The notes: a model not told the origin generated them from the sequence alone. A stretch of DNA of 64,000 nt from an uncultured Paracoccaceae bacterium (GCA_905182165.1 CAJJAK010000008.1:62001-126000); one strand, 5' to 3'; positions 40,735-52,533 are shown, counted from the first letter of the stretch. Made by a program: numbers and translations.

Positions 40735-42031
40735 TTATTTTTCAGGTATCAAACCTTTTGGCGCAAATCGTAGAGTTAACAACAATATTGCACCCATTGT
40801 TATAAGCCTCATGTGTGCAGCTGATTTAAGTAAGTGTTCTTTTAATGGCATGTCATCAGGTAACCCACTAGTTAGAACTGATAAAAACCAATGTCCCATT
40901 GGCTCAACTTCAATCCAGAAGAACCATAATAGAAAACCACCTAAGACTGCTCCCCAGTTATTTCCAGAACCACCAACAATCACCATTACCCATATCAAAA
41001 ATGTAAACCTTAGTGGTTGATAGGCTTTAGGTGTTAATAATCCATCTAACTATAGTCTTCCAAGAATGTGGATATACCGCAAACGGCAGAACCCAAAATA
41101 AATACTTGTAGATGGCGTTTTGTTACGTCTTTACCCATAGCTCCAGCCGCGTATTCGTTATCACGAATTGCACGCATCATTCTTCCCCAAGGAGAATTTA
41201 GTGCTTTTTCTGACAACCACATTATAATTGCCAATACAATTATAAAAAGAATGCCGTAAGAAAACTTAACGTACAGAGATGAAGCTTGAACAACCTCCAT
41301 GCCTATCCAGTTTACATTATTAATGAATGTCTCACTTTTCTGTAGATCCACCTCGTATGCAGTTGGTCGTGGTATTCCAATTACATTTTTGACGCCGCGA
41401 GTTAACCAATCTTCATTTTTTATTACTGCTATTATTATTTCAGCGATTCCTAATGTGGCAATTGCTAAGTAATCTGCTCTTAAACCAAGTGCAACCTTTC
41501 CAATGACCCATGCAGCACCTGCTGCAAATAACCCTCCAACTAGCCACGAGAAAATAACTGGAAGTCCCAAACCACCTAAATAACCTTCTCCGGCAGGATT
41601 GATCTTTTCTATGATAGCAGTCGCTGGGTCCAGTATTCCTCTAAATAAAAAGAAGCCACCAACTACACTAGTATCGTTGATAGAATTTCATTAATTCCAG
41701 AAGCTAGCCTTTTCCATATTTGACTAGCCACAATTATTGTAATTGCTGCAGTTAATAATGCTGTAAGTATTCCAGGTCCACCCGTCCTCCAAGCTTCTTC
41801 AACCGGTGGCATTGATGTTACTACTGCAGCTACACCGCCGAGAGCGACGAAACTTACACCAAAGTTTACAATTCCTGCATTGCCCCATTGAATATTAATA
41901 CCTAAAGACATTATAGAAGATATAAGACACAAGTTAAAAATAGTTAAGGCAACGTTCCAACTTTGATAAAATCCTACTATTATCAAGAATATGAAAACCA
42001 TAGAGAAAAGCGAAATGTTGCGGTAATTCAT
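40735..42031 (-). CDS. livM: Branched-chain amino acid-type ABC permease LivM, several frameshifts
   Basis: One of two permeases of a LIV-type importer, about 430 residues when repaired. The N-terminal part shows LGINIQWGNAGIVNFG. The centre has GLRADYLAIATLGIAEII and MRAIRDNEYAAGAMGKDV with the EAA-like loop. The end reads VIVGGSGNNWGAVLGGFLLW and TLRFAPKGLIPEK. Breaks occur near 41665 (after LSTILV) and 41050. At the second break the expected helix after SAVCGI is replaced by STFLEDYS. LivM starts 4 bp inside livH (ATGA). Confidence 0.88.
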
Positions 42032-43039
42032 GTTGATTGTCCCTTAAATAAACCTGTTGGACGGAATAGTAAGACTAAGACCAATATAGAAAATGATACC
42101 GCAAATTTATAATCTGTTGACAAAAGTTGGACTAAGGTTGTGGGAGCAAACTCACTAGGTAGTAAGTAAGTGAATACTTTTTTGTAAGCGTAAGTTATTG
42201 AAATTTCGGAAAAGGCAATAACAAAGCCACCAACAATTGCTCCAACTGGATTTCCTAGGCCTCCGACAACGGCTGCTGCAAACATTGGCAAAAGAAGTTG
42301 AAAATAAGTAAAAGGTTTAAACGTTTTATCTAAGCCGTATAAGGTGCCCGCTACAGTCGCAAGAATTCCTGCAATAATCCAAGTAATCATAACTACTCTT
42401 TTGGGGTCAATTCCTGATAACAAAGCTAAATCTTCATTATCAGAAAAAGCTCGCATTGCTTTTTCCTGTTTTGGTTTTGTTTAAGAACCAAAATAGGACT
42501 ACTACAATAATAATGGCTGTCACCAAAGTAATACTCTGAGTTACCTTAATTGCGAGTCCTTCTTTTAGGCCAGTCATTTCTTTGAATTCACGTGCCTTAA
42601 TTATGAATCTAGCACCATCCGCAAACCTTTGATCCCCAGGGCCTATTATAAATCTAATTAAACCGTTCATAATAAAGGTCACGCCTAATGAAGCCATTAC
42701 CAGTACGACTGGTGATGATTTAGTCTTTCGGTAAAACTTATAAACAAATTTATCGGTTAACAGTACCATTGCAGTGCAACCTAGAATACCAAAAGGTAAC
42801 GCTAATAAAGCAGTTGGCAGTGGATGAATTGACAAGCCGATTGCTTTAAACCACCAAGTTACTAAAATTACGAGCATTGTTCCAAACGCCATGGTTTCTC
42901 CATGAGCGAAGTTAGAGAACCTAAGAACTCCAACAACAAGTGTAATTCCTAGTGCGCCAATCGCTATTTGACTGCCATATGCAATTGCGGGCACAATTAT
43001 GAAATTAGCTAATACTATTAAGGCATGAAGTGCATCCAT
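42028..43039 (-). CDS. livH: Branched-chain amino acid-type ABC permease LivH, frameshifted
   Basis: The second permease, about 337 residues. GSQIAIGALGITLVVGVLRFSNFAHGETMAFG is the LivH signature near the N-terminus. RAFSDNEDLALLSGIDPKRV is the EAA-type loop, and AVVGGLGNPVGAIVGG the late helix pair. One indel near 42455, after NKTKTGK, separates the two frames. It lies between livF and livM on the same strand. Confidence 0.9.
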
Positions 43040-43099
43040 TAAGTTACTCTCTTAACTTTTCTAAAATTCATATTGATAGAACAAAAAATTATCATAATA

Positions 43100-43794
43100 T
43101 TATCCCCCCAAAAAGCTTTTTCGAACTTCAGGGTTAGCGAGAAGATTAGCACCAGTATCAGTAAAACGATTTTCACCCTGGACAAGAACATAACCCTTGT
43201 CTGCTATTGCTAACGCTTGTCTAGCATTCTGCTCAACCATTAAAATTGAAATCCCAGATCGCGCAACTTCTATTATTCGATCAAAAAGTTCATCCATTAC
43301 TATACGTCTACTCCGGCTGTTGGTTCGTCAAGAAATAATATTTTGGGTCATTAGCGCTCGCCCAACTGCCACCTGCTGTCGTTGTCCACCTGAGAGTTCG
43401 CCAGCTGCTTGTTTTCTTTTTTCCTTTAGAATTGGAAAAAGGTCAAAAACTTGCGTCATAGTTTCAGAAATATCATCTGTGCGTAAAAAGGCACCCATTT
43501 CTAAGTTTTCTTCAACTGACAAAGATATAAAAATATTTTGATTTTGTGTATAAGAATTTTTATTACTACCCTATTTTGAGGTGAAAGGTTTGTAATATCT
43601 TCACCATCAATACTTACTTTTCCTGTACGCATATTCAAACCCGACAAGAGCGTTGATTTACCGGCTCCATTTGGACCAACAATTACTGCGATTTCTCCCT
43701 TATTTACAGCGACAGTGCAATTACTAAGAATATCTGCCCCATTGCCATACCCTCCAGTCATTGAATCACCTATCAAGAATGGATTTTCACTCAT
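43100..43794 (-). CDS. livF: ABC transporter ATP-binding protein LivF, frameshifted
   Basis: An ATPase of about 232 residues. Walker A is GPNGAGKSTL, the signature motif is GELSGGQRQQVAVGRALMTQ, and the switch region ILMVEQNARQALAIADKGYVLVQGE is typical LivF. The segment after Walker A is a few residues short (KSTLLSGLNMRTG), so a small deletion is likely. Frame breaks lie near 43540 and around 43320-43350, where KILFLDEPTAGV (Walker B) must be read across frames. Confidence 0.88.
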
Positions 43795-43847
43795 TTAAAA
43801 TCCCTTTCTTTTTTTATCCATTTAAATAATTCTAAAGTATCAAGCAT

Positions 43848-44633
43848 TTAGGTAACACCTGCTGTTACTTTGTTTTTCAAACCAGTTCCAAGATAAGCTT
43901 CAATTACATGTTCATTGTCTTTGATCTCTTGAATTGTGCCTTCGGCTAATACTTTCCCCTCCGCCATACAAATGACGGGATCACATAATTTAGAAATAAA
44001 ATCCATGTCATGTTCGATTACGCAAAAGGTATATCCACGTTCTTTATTTAAGCGAATAATCGCTTCAGCTATGGTTTTAAGAAGTGTTCTGTTAACACCG
44101 GCTCCAACTTCATCTAAAAACACGACTTTTGCATCAACCATCATGGTGCGACCAAGTTCTAATAATTTTTTTTGCCCACCTGATAAGTTACCTGCGCGTT
44201 CGTTTGCTAAGTGATCGATAGTTAAAAATTCCAAAACTTCGTTTGCTTTTTGGATTATTACTTCTTCTTCTTCGGCGACTTTATTTCTTAAAAACCATGT
44301 TTTCCAAAGAACCTCGCCTGACTGTGAGCCAGGAACCATTAATAAATTTTCTCTAACTGTCATTGATGCGAATTCGTGAGGAATTTGAAAGGTCCTTAGA
44401 AGCCCTTTCGCAAATAATTCGTGAGGAGGAAGTCCAGTTATATCTGTGCCCTCCATTGTAACTTTACCTGAGCTTGGTTTCAATACACCTGCTATAACGT
44501 TGAAAAGAGTTGTTTTGCCTGCTCCATTGGGACCAATTAGTCCAGTTATTGAGCCTTTTTTTATTTCTAAAGACGCACCGTCTACAGCGCAAAAGCCACC
44601 AAAATATTTTTGAATATTTTCTACTTTAATCAT
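43848..44633 (-). CDS. livG: ABC transporter ATP-binding protein LivG
   Basis: An intact 261-residue ATPase. Walker A is IGPNGAGKTTLFNVI. The long LivG-specific insertion runs through FASMTVRENLLMVPGSQSG. The signature is AGNLSGGQKKLLELGR, Walker B is AKVVFLDEVGAGV, and the H-loop is FCVIEHDMDF. Its partner LivF is immediately downstream. A 10-bp hairpin separates it from livK upstream. Confidence 0.94.
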   Translation of the reverse strand: MIKVENIQKYFGGFCAVDGASLEIKKGSITGLIGPNGAGKTTLFNVIAGVLKPSSGKVTMEGTDITGLPPHELFAKGLLRTFQIPHEFASMTVRENLLMVPGSQSGEVLWKTWFLRNKVAEEEEVIIQKANEVLEFLTIDHLANERAGNLSGGQKKLLELGRTMMVDAKVVFLDEVGAGVNRTLLKTIAEAIIRLNKERGYTFCVIEHDMDFISKLCDPVICMAEGKVLAEGTIQEIKDNEHVIEAYLGTGLKNKVTAGVT

Positions 44634-44653
44634 TTTGGTGTGTCCTAATATTC

Positions 44654-44685
44654 AAGCAGCCCAAGTATATTAACCTGGGCTGCTT
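44654..44685 (-). terminator. Hairpin between livK and livG
   Basis: A perfect 10-bp stem, aagcagccca (44654-44663) with tgggctgctt (44676-44685), has a 12-nt loop. Read in the operon direction (minus) it lies after the livK stop and is followed by a weak T/A stretch. On the plus strand it is followed by ttttatt. It probably trims or stabilises the livK message so that the binding protein is made in excess over the transporter. Confidence 0.65.
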
Positions 44686-44707
44686 TTTATTCATATTTCA
44701 GATTGAG

Positions 44708-45892
44708 TTAACGATAACTTACCGTTGTAATCTTACCATCTTTGATTTCTATTTGACGATAAGCACCAGCAGATTCACCTGGTCCGATCAGCTCAACTGC
44801 AGATCCACCTACGTAATCAACTTCACCACCATCAGCAAGTATCTTAAGACCTTTTGCTAGTTCACCGGGGAAGATTTTAACACCAGGCGCGTTTGCAACA
44901 TCCATAATTTTGGATTTGTAATCAGCAGATGAAGAAGAACCAGCTGCTTGCATAGCTAACATTATTAGCGCTGCTGCATCATAGGATTCTGGAGCGAATG
45001 GTGAAGTACCGTCAAAACCATTTGCTTCGCCCATTGCTGCCACATTGGCTGCGCCTGGGCTATCTGTGCCTGGGTGTTGGCCAGAAGATCCATTAACTTC
45101 GCTACCGAAGTTTTCTTCTAGATTAACACTGATCATACCATCTGGAAAATGGAATAAATCGAATGCTCCAGTATCTAAAGCAGCTCTCATAATTCCGTTA
45201 CCACCTTGGTCAATATAACCTGCTACAACTAACATATCGCCACCTGCAGATGCTAAAGATCCAACTTCAGCAGAATAATCTGCCTTGCCATCTTCGTGAG
45301 CAGCTTCGATGGTAATTTTACCGCCAGCAGCTACGAAAGCTGATTCAAATGCGTCTGCAAGACCTTTACCATAGTCACTGTTTGAGTGAGTTACAGCCAT
45401 ATCAGTTTGTCCTCTAGCCATTGCAATACTTGCAAGTACTGGACCTTGACGAGCGTCTGATGGAGATGTTCGGAAGAACAATCCATCATCTTCAGCTGTT
45501 GATAGAGCAGGTGATGTCGCTGATGGCGAAATCATAACCATACCATTTGGCATTGCTACGTTTGTTAAAGTAGCAGTTGTCACACCAGAACAGTCTCCAC
45601 CGACTATTCCTGAAACTTTATCTGATGTAATCAATCTTTCTGCGGCTGCTGTTGCGGCACCAGCATCAACACAGGTAGTGTCAGCACGAATAGCAGTAAC
45701 AGTTGAACCATTCATGAATGCACCACTGTCTGTGACTTCTTTCATTGCCAATTCTGCAGCTTGTGCCATTGGTTGTGTTAATGATTCAATTGGTCCCGTA
45801 AAACCAAATACTATTCCTAATTTAATGTCTTCTGCCGACACAGCGCCAGCAATAAGAGCTGATGCCGTTGTGGCTATAAGCAGCTTTTTCAT
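44708..45892 (-). CDS. livK: Periplasmic amino-acid-type substrate-binding protein LivK/LivJ
   Basis: An intact 394-residue Leu/Ile/Val-type type I periplasmic binding protein. The signal peptide is MKKLLIATTASALIAGAVSA, with cleavage after ASA-like residue 20. The mature domain opens IKLGIVFGFTGPIE. Ligand-contact loops include MISPSATSPALS and FFRTSPSDARQG. The unusual Ser/Gly-rich stretch after EVNGSSGQHPG and TTCVD/GGDCSG cysteines may form a disulfide. The ligand may be an amino acid or another small amide; it cannot be fixed here. It is the first gene of the transporter operon. Confidence 0.93.
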   Translation of the reverse strand: MKKLLIATTASALIAGAVSAEDIKLGIVFGFTGPIESLTQPMAQAAELAMKEVTDSGAFMNGSTVTAIRADTTCVDAGAATAAAERLITSDKVSGIVGGDCSGVTTATLTNVAMPNGMVMISPSATSPALSTAEDDGLFFRTSPSDARQGPVLASIAMARGQTDMAVTHSNSDYGKGLADAFESAFVAAGGKITIEAAHEDGKADYSAEVGSLASAGGDMLVVAGYIDQGGNGIMRAALDTGAFDLFHFPDGMISVNLEENFGSEVNGSSGQHPGTDSPGAANVAAMGEANGFDGTSPFAPESYDAAALIMLAMQAAGSSSSADYKSKIMDVANAPGVKIFPGELAKGLKILADGGEVDYVGGSAVELIGPGESAGAYRQIEIKDGKITTVSYR

Positions 45893-46065
45893 GTTTTTCT
45901 CCCTACATGGATAATTCAGAACCTTATTCTTATTGATTTTTTTACAAAAAGAAAAGTCTCAATTGCCTAAATAATTCGTTTTATTGATGATTTGCAGAAT
46001 TTTTTGTGGATTTCATTGTGTAAGAAATGATAAATTCATTTGAGAATATCTAAAAACACTCCAGG

Positions 46066-47059
46066 TTAAGATGCTTTAACTAAAATATCCTTACCACCCT
46101 GGGCTCCACGTTCGCGATAAGGAGTTGTGTTGTAGTGAGATCTATAACATTTCGAAAAATGTGAAGGTGAAGCAAAACCACAAGCTAGTGCCACATTTAT
46201 TACTGACATTTCAGTTTGCATTAATAGATTTCGAGCTTTTTGTAATCTAAGTTCCATGTAATATCTTTTAGGTGATCTATTTAGGTATCGTCTAAATAAT
46301 CTTTCTAATTGACGTGTTGACATGCCTACTTCTCTTGCCAAAATAGATGGTGAAATAGGTTCTTCAATATTTTTTTCCATCATTTGAATAACTAGAGAAA
46401 GCTTGGGGTGTCGAACTCCAATTCTGGTTGGAATTGATAGACGCTGTCCATCTCTTTCGGTTCTTATTGCGTTATAAATTAATTGATCAGCCACTGTATT
46501 TGCTAAATCTTGTCCCAAATCATCGGAAACAATTCTTAAGATTAGGTCTATTGACGCTATTCCTCCAGCCGCCGAGCTTCTATTGCCGTCGACCACAAAT
46601 ACCGATTTCGAGAGTGCTACTTCATCAAACTCTTCTTCAAAGCTATCATAGTTCTCCCAGTGAATTGTCGCTGTCTTACCATTCAAAAGGCCTGCCTTAG
46701 CCATAACATAGCTTGCAGTGCATAAGGCTCCAATATGCACCCCTCGTCTAGCTTCTCGTCTTAACCAATTTAAAATAGGTTTAGAAGTGTGTTCTTTAAC
46801 GTTAATTCCACCACAGATAATAATCGTATCATTTCGATTAATCTCCTCTAATCCCATATCAACTTGGAAAGTGTGTGCCAGCTGAGCATTCGGCGGTTTT
46901 CCCAGTTTCACTAGCACTTTTCCACTCATAATACTCACTGCTATGATAGCGATTAGCCAACCTTAAAGGTTCTACAGCACAAGCAAATGATATTAATGAA
47001 AAATTATCCAATAAAAGAAAAATAAACCGTTTTTTTTGCGTGAAATTTTGCTCTACCAT
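46066..47059 (-). CDS. GATase1-AraC family transcriptional regulator (GlxA/GbdR-like), frameshifted
   Basis: A regulator of about 330 residues. The N-terminal DJ-1/GATase1-like domain begins FIFLLLDNFSLISFACAVEPLRLANR and continues through HIGALCTASYVMAKAGLL with the nucleophile-elbow Cys. The C-terminal AraC domain shows ILAREVGMSTRQLERLFRRYL and VALACGFASPSHFSKCYR. One indel near 46868 breaks the frame after CSAGTHF. GbdR and ArgR-type members control betaine, dimethylglycine or arginine catabolism. Its position 173 bp upstream of livK, on the same strand, makes it the likely regulator of that transporter. Confidence 0.85.
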
Positions 47060-47221
47060 TACAAACTACCTTTACAAGAAACGAATTACTTAAGAATCGT
47101 TTAAATTGTATGCCCAAGTAAAGCAGAAACAGGTTTATAAATCCTATTCAAGAGGTTAAGTTAAGGTTTGTAACCGAATTTTTGAAATTTGAAGTTTATT
47201 TTTGTTGGAATTGGAGTCAGA

Positions 47222-48562
47222 ATGGATATTTGGAAAAAATCTGATTGGCGTGAAAAACCGAGAGTACAGATGCCTGATTATCAAAACACTAAAGTTTTGC
47301 ATGATGTAGAGGCACAGCTTTCCAAATATCCTCCATTAGTTTTTGCGGGTGAAGCGCGAAGCTTAAAGCGGCAATTAGGTGATGTTGCAAACGGTAAAGG
47401 TTTTTTGCTGCAAGGTGGTGATTGTGCAGAAAGTTTTGAGGAATTTAGCGCAGATAATATAAGAGATACATTTCGTGTTATGTTGCAAATGGCAGTTGTC
47501 CTTACTTATGGGCCAAGGTTCCTGTTGTAAAAGTTGGCCGGATGGCAGGGCAATTTGCCAAACCTCGGTCTGCAGCAACAGAGATAATTAATAAAATTAT
47601 ACGATAGAGCTGATATTATAAATGATATTGCTTTCAATTCTGAAGCTAGAAAGCCAAATCCCAAAAGAATGTTGCAAGCTATACGCAGGCGGCGGCCACT
47701 CTGAACCTATTACGCGCGTTTTCCAAAGGTGGATTTGCTGATATTCACCAGGTGCATTCTTGGACCCTAGGCTTCACTGAATCGCAAAAAGCTTCGACCT
47801 ATCGTGAAATGGCGAATCGAATTTCGGATGCATTGGATTTCATGGAAGCGGCAGGGCTGACCTCTGAGAAAAATGCTGAGTTAAGTTCTGTTGATTTTTA
47901 TACCTCTCATGAGGCGTTGTTGTTGGAGTATGAAGAGGCATTATGCCGCTTGGACAGCACGAGCGGGACCTATGTGGCTGGTTCCGGACATATGGTGTGG
48001 ATTGGCGATCGTACACGAAAACTTGATGGCGCACACGTGGAGTTCTGCAAAGGGGTTCAAAATGGTTGAGGAAGAAATTCCTTGGGTATCTCGTGGTGCA
48101 CTGAAATTAATTGAAGCACTAAACGAATGGAATCCAGAAATTGAAAACGGATTTGGTGCTGGATTGGTTGGAGAGCATTTACCTAACCTCATTAATGCAG
48201 TTGAAAAAGAGGGTTTTAAGGTGGTTTGGTCTTGTGATCCGATGCATGGAAATACGATCAAATCCTCAACAGGATACAAAACTAGACCATTCGAAAGTGT
48301 ACTAAGAGAAGTAAGAGAGTTTTTTGGTATTCATAATGCGGAAGGCAGTCACCCTGGTGGAGTTCATTTTGAAATGACAGGTAAGGATGTGACAGAATGT
48401 ACTGGCGGCTTAAGAGCAGTTTCAGATGAAGATTTGTCAGATAGATATCATACAGCTTGCGACCCGAGATTAAATGCTAGCCAAGCTTTGGAACTTGCAT
48501 TTCTGGTAGCTGAAGAAATTTCTCAAAATAACAAAGTCTCTCAAAAATTAGATAATAATTAA
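47222..48562 (+). CDS. Class II DAHP synthase, frameshifted and with a foreign patch
   Basis: Plant-type 3-deoxy-D-arabino-heptulosonate-7-phosphate synthase, the first shikimate-pathway enzyme. Recognised blocks in order are [38 protein letters not shown] (metal-ligand Cys), [66 protein letters not shown] and [13 protein letters not shown]. Frame breaks occur near 47505, 47600 and 47690. From about 48060 to 48160 the expected conserved block containing a GLKCGPS-type motif is replaced by a piece of another gene. Without patch and breaks the protein would be about 455 residues. Confidence 0.9.
48060..48165 (+). other. TlyA-like patch inside the DAHP synthase gene
   Basis: The frame reads [21 protein letters not shown] followed by NPEIENGFG. 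It matches the segment after the S4 domain of TlyA-type rRNA 2'-O-methyltransferases ([10 protein letters not shown]...), which leads there into a LDVGASTGGF motif. Here it leads instead back into DAHP synthase at [12 protein letters not shown]. No S4 domain or SAM motif is present, so this is a fragment, not a fusion enzyme. Confidence 0.7.
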
Positions 48563-48589
48563 CGTTTTAAAAAATTTCATAACTAACCA

Positions 48590-49487
48590 ATTAAATTTAA
48601 TATTTCTGAATCATACAGCTTTGCATCTTTAGAATGGATTTCTGAAAATGTTAATTTCTCTTTAGAGCTGAAAAGTGTTAATGGCCGAGGTCTAGATATT
48701 CGTTCGCGCTTTCCTGAAGGATTTGAAACTTTGGAAGCCCAATTTAAGTTGAATCTTGCTGAGGCTTTAAACCGGGGCAATATTTCTTTAAATTTGCGGA
48801 AAGATGTAAAGAGAACCAGTGAAAGTCTTCGATTGAATGAAGTTTTTTTAAAGTCGGTATTAAATTCTCAAGAAATTATTCAAAAGGAAGCAGAGAATAA
48901 GGGCATTCCACTTGTTGCATCTAAAGCATCTGACTATTTAAAGATAAAGGGGGTGTTAGAATATGGTGATTTTGAAGAATTAGTTTTTGAAAATGTAAAA
49001 GAACCACTAATAGTAAACTTTAATAAAGTTTTTGATATGACTGTTGATACAATGGCAAGACTTTTTGAATTAAAAAATATTTTATTAAGAAATATAAACA
49101 TTATTTTAGTCTGATGAAAAAACAGATAAAGTTTTAATAAAACGACAAGCTAACCTTGGTGCTCGATTTAAAAATAATCTAAGAAAAATAATTGAAAATG
49201 TTGATCAAATTGATAAAGATCGCGTGGCTCAAGAACTTGCACTGTTGACAGTAAAATCTGATGTTTCTGAAGAGGTTGATCGGTTGCATAGCCACGTCAA
49301 GAGCGCAAAATCATTAATTAACTCAGGTTTACCTTCTGGTCGAAAGTTAGATTTTTTGCTTCAAGAATTTAATCGTGAAACAAACACCTTATGTTCCAAA
49401 GCAAATGATATTGGATTGACTGAAATAGGTTTGGAGCTAAAAGTGGTGATAGATCAGTTGCGAGAGCAAGTTCAAAATGTGGAGTAA
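48590..49487 (+). CDS. yicC: YicC family endoribonuclease, frameshifted and with an atypical N-terminus
   Basis: A YicC/YloC protein of about 290 residues. The body is clear: NVNFSLELKSVNGRGLDIRSRFP, then FDMTVDTMARLFELK. After a frame break near 49085 it reads KRQANLGARFKNNLRK, DRVAQELALLTVKSDVSEEVDRL and the C-terminal GRKLDFLLQEFNRETNTLCSKA. The family normally begins with a short Met-Thr-Gly-Tyr/Phe-Ala motif. Here that place reads FNISESYSFASLE, with no ATG in frame, and an ATT at 48590 is the only near-cognate start. It directly precedes gmk. Confidence 0.82.
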
Positions 49488-49490
49488 GTT

Positions 49491-50143
49491 ATGAAGAATG
49501 ATAGGCGTGGTATTTTAATAATCCTATCATCCCCCTCGGGTGCTGGAAAATCCTCTCTAGCTAAAGAATTAATGGAGTGGGATGAGGATATAGTTTTTTC
49601 AGTTTCATCCACTACAAGAGATTCAAGACCTGGTGAGAAGAATGGTCGGGAATATAATTTTTCCACAGTAGATGAATTTAAGGTTTTAGTAGATTCTGAT
49701 ATGATGTTGGAGCATGCAGAAGTCTTTGGGCATATGTATGGGTCACCTGTGCAGCCAGTTGAAAAAGCATTAAAAAATGCTAGAATGTTTTATTTGATAT
49801 TGATTGGCAAGGAGGCCAGCAGATCAGCAATTCAAGTTTGCAGGACGACGTGATTAGTTTCTTTATTTTACCACCATCTATTGATGAATTAGAGAGCCGT
49901 TTACTTAACCGAGCCCAAGATAGTGTGGAGGTTGTGAGTGATCGTATGCGAAAGTCAAAATCTGAAATTAGCCACTGGGGTGAGTATGACTATGTTCTTA
50001 TAAATGAGGATTTAGATGAAACTGGAAATGCAATAAAGACTATTTTGGCTGCTGAGCGCATGAGGCGAACACGACAACCAAAACTAGTTGAACATGTTCG
50101 AAATTTGCAAAACGAATATAATGAAATTGAAGGAAAAACCTAA
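49491..50143 (+). CDS. gmk: Guanylate kinase, frameshifted
   Basis: Gmk phosphorylates GMP to GDP and is essential. The P-loop [17 protein letters not shown], the GMP-binding [21 protein letters not shown] and [13 protein letters not shown] are all present. One missing base near 49785 breaks the frame after KNARM; the other frame continues [14 protein letters not shown], then [24 protein letters not shown]. Repaired length is about 217 residues. It starts 4 bp after yicC, and its stop overlaps the start of the next gene. Confidence 0.94.
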
Positions 50144-50655
50144 TGACTTTGTACGCAATTGATGGGATGCAACCTGTTCTACCCAAAGATAATAGTTTTT
50201 GGATCGCTGATGATGCGAATGTTATTGGAAATGTTGTTTTAGAGGAAGGCGTATCAATTTGGTTCGGTGCCACAATAAGAGGTGATAATGAAGTCATAAA
50301 TATTGGTACTGGATCAAACGTCCAAGAAAATTCTGTTTTACATACAGATATTGGGTACCCCTTAATTATTGGAAAAAACTGTACGATTGGCCATAAGGCG
50401 ATGCTTCACGGGTGTAATATTGGGTCTAATAGTCTCATTGGTATGGGAGCTACTATCTTAAATGGTGCAAAAATAGGAGAGAATTGTTTGATTGGTGCTG
50501 GCGCGCTCATACCTGAAGGAAAAGAAATCCCACCGGGATCGTTAGTTATGGGAGTTCCTGCATACCCAGTAAAGTACTTAACGCCACGAATAAAAAATTC
50601 TGCATTATGGTATCAACAAAATATGTTGCAACAATTGCAGCTAATAATATTATAA
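50143..50655 (+). CDS. Gamma-carbonic anhydrase family protein (left-handed beta-helix)
   Basis: A 170-residue hexapeptide-repeat protein of the YrdA/CaiE/gamma-CA type. [36 protein letters not shown] begins the coil. The metal-ligand histidines are in [18 protein letters not shown]. The final [11 protein letters not shown] is a family end mark. The last 30 residues ([16 protein letters not shown]) form the usual C-terminal helix but end earlier than most relatives, so a late frameshift is possible. It overlaps gmk by one base and is probably co-transcribed. Confidence 0.85.
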   Translation: MTLYAIDGMQPVLPKDNSFWIADDANVIGNVVLEEGVSIWFGATIRGDNEVINIGTGSNVQENSVLHTDIGYPLIIGKNCTIGHKAMLHGCNIGSNSLIGMGATILNGAKIGENCLIGAGALIPEGKEIPPGSLVMGVPAYPVKYLTPRIKNSALWYQQNMLQQLQLIIL

Positions 50656-50656
50656 T

Positions 50657-50695
50657 TTAATAATAAGTTTTCATATTAATAATAAGTTTTAATAT
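50657..50695. repeat. Two near-identical 20-bp A/T repeats, period 19
   Basis: ttaataataagttttcatat is followed by ttaataataagttttaatat, one mismatch apart. The pair lies in the 143-bp gap between the carbonic-anhydrase-like gene and sufS. I see no further role. Confidence 0.7.
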
Positions 50696-50798
50696 TAAAT
50701 ATTTACAAAACAGATATTAGCCTTAGTTATCAATGTATGGTAAATAAGTGTGAAGCACTCTTTGTTTTAAAAAATAAAGGGTAGAGGTTGAGGTTTTA

Positions 50799-52022
<1,224 letters not shown>

Positions 52023-52084
52023 GTATTACAATTTTTATGATTGCACAGTAAATTTCTTTAAAATTTAATAGGGTAGGTGCAAGC

Positions 52085-52533
52085 ATGAAAATTTTAATAC
52101 GAAGCTTAACAGAAAATGATTTTATGGAATGGTGTGGTTTGTGGCAAAAATATTTAACTTTTTATGAGAAATTTAAGTACAAGATTACAAAAATACTTTT
52201 AAAAAGATAATAAATATTAATATAAAATCTCAAAATGCTTTTGTTGCAGAAACAAATAATAAATTAATTGGTTTAGTGCACTATATTTATCATAATGATA
52301 ATTGGAAACTTGAGGACGCTACCTATTTGCAGGACTTATATACAGAGCCAGATTTTAGAGGGCAGGGTGCTGGACGCTTGTTAATTGAGGCAGTTTATAA
52401 AGCTGCTGATGATAACAATAGCCCCACTGTTTACTGGCAAACAGAGCAATCCAATAAAACTGCTAGAGTGCTTTATGATAAGATAGCAAAATTGGCTCCA
52501 TTTATTATTTATGAGCGTAATTTTTTTCAATAA
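52085..52533 (+). CDS. GNAT family N-acetyltransferase, frameshifted
   Basis: A protein of about 148 residues. MKILIRSLTENDFMEWCGLWQ begins a GNAT fold. After a break near 52180 the other frame gives FVAETNNKLIGLVHYIYH, then the acetyl-CoA-binding LYTEPDFRGQGAGRLLIEAV (Q/RxxGxG/A) and WQTEQSNKTARVLYDKIA. The acceptor is unknown. Isolated gene between sufS and the SnoaL-like gene. Confidence 0.8.

Noticed and set aside
40811..41020. Plus-strand ORF opposite livM
   Set aside because: Low-complexity shadow of the permease; no ribosome site and no conserved pattern.
50657..50695. Start of an iteron or replication-origin repeat before sufS
   Set aside because: Just two copies, no DnaA-box-like words or replication genes nearby.
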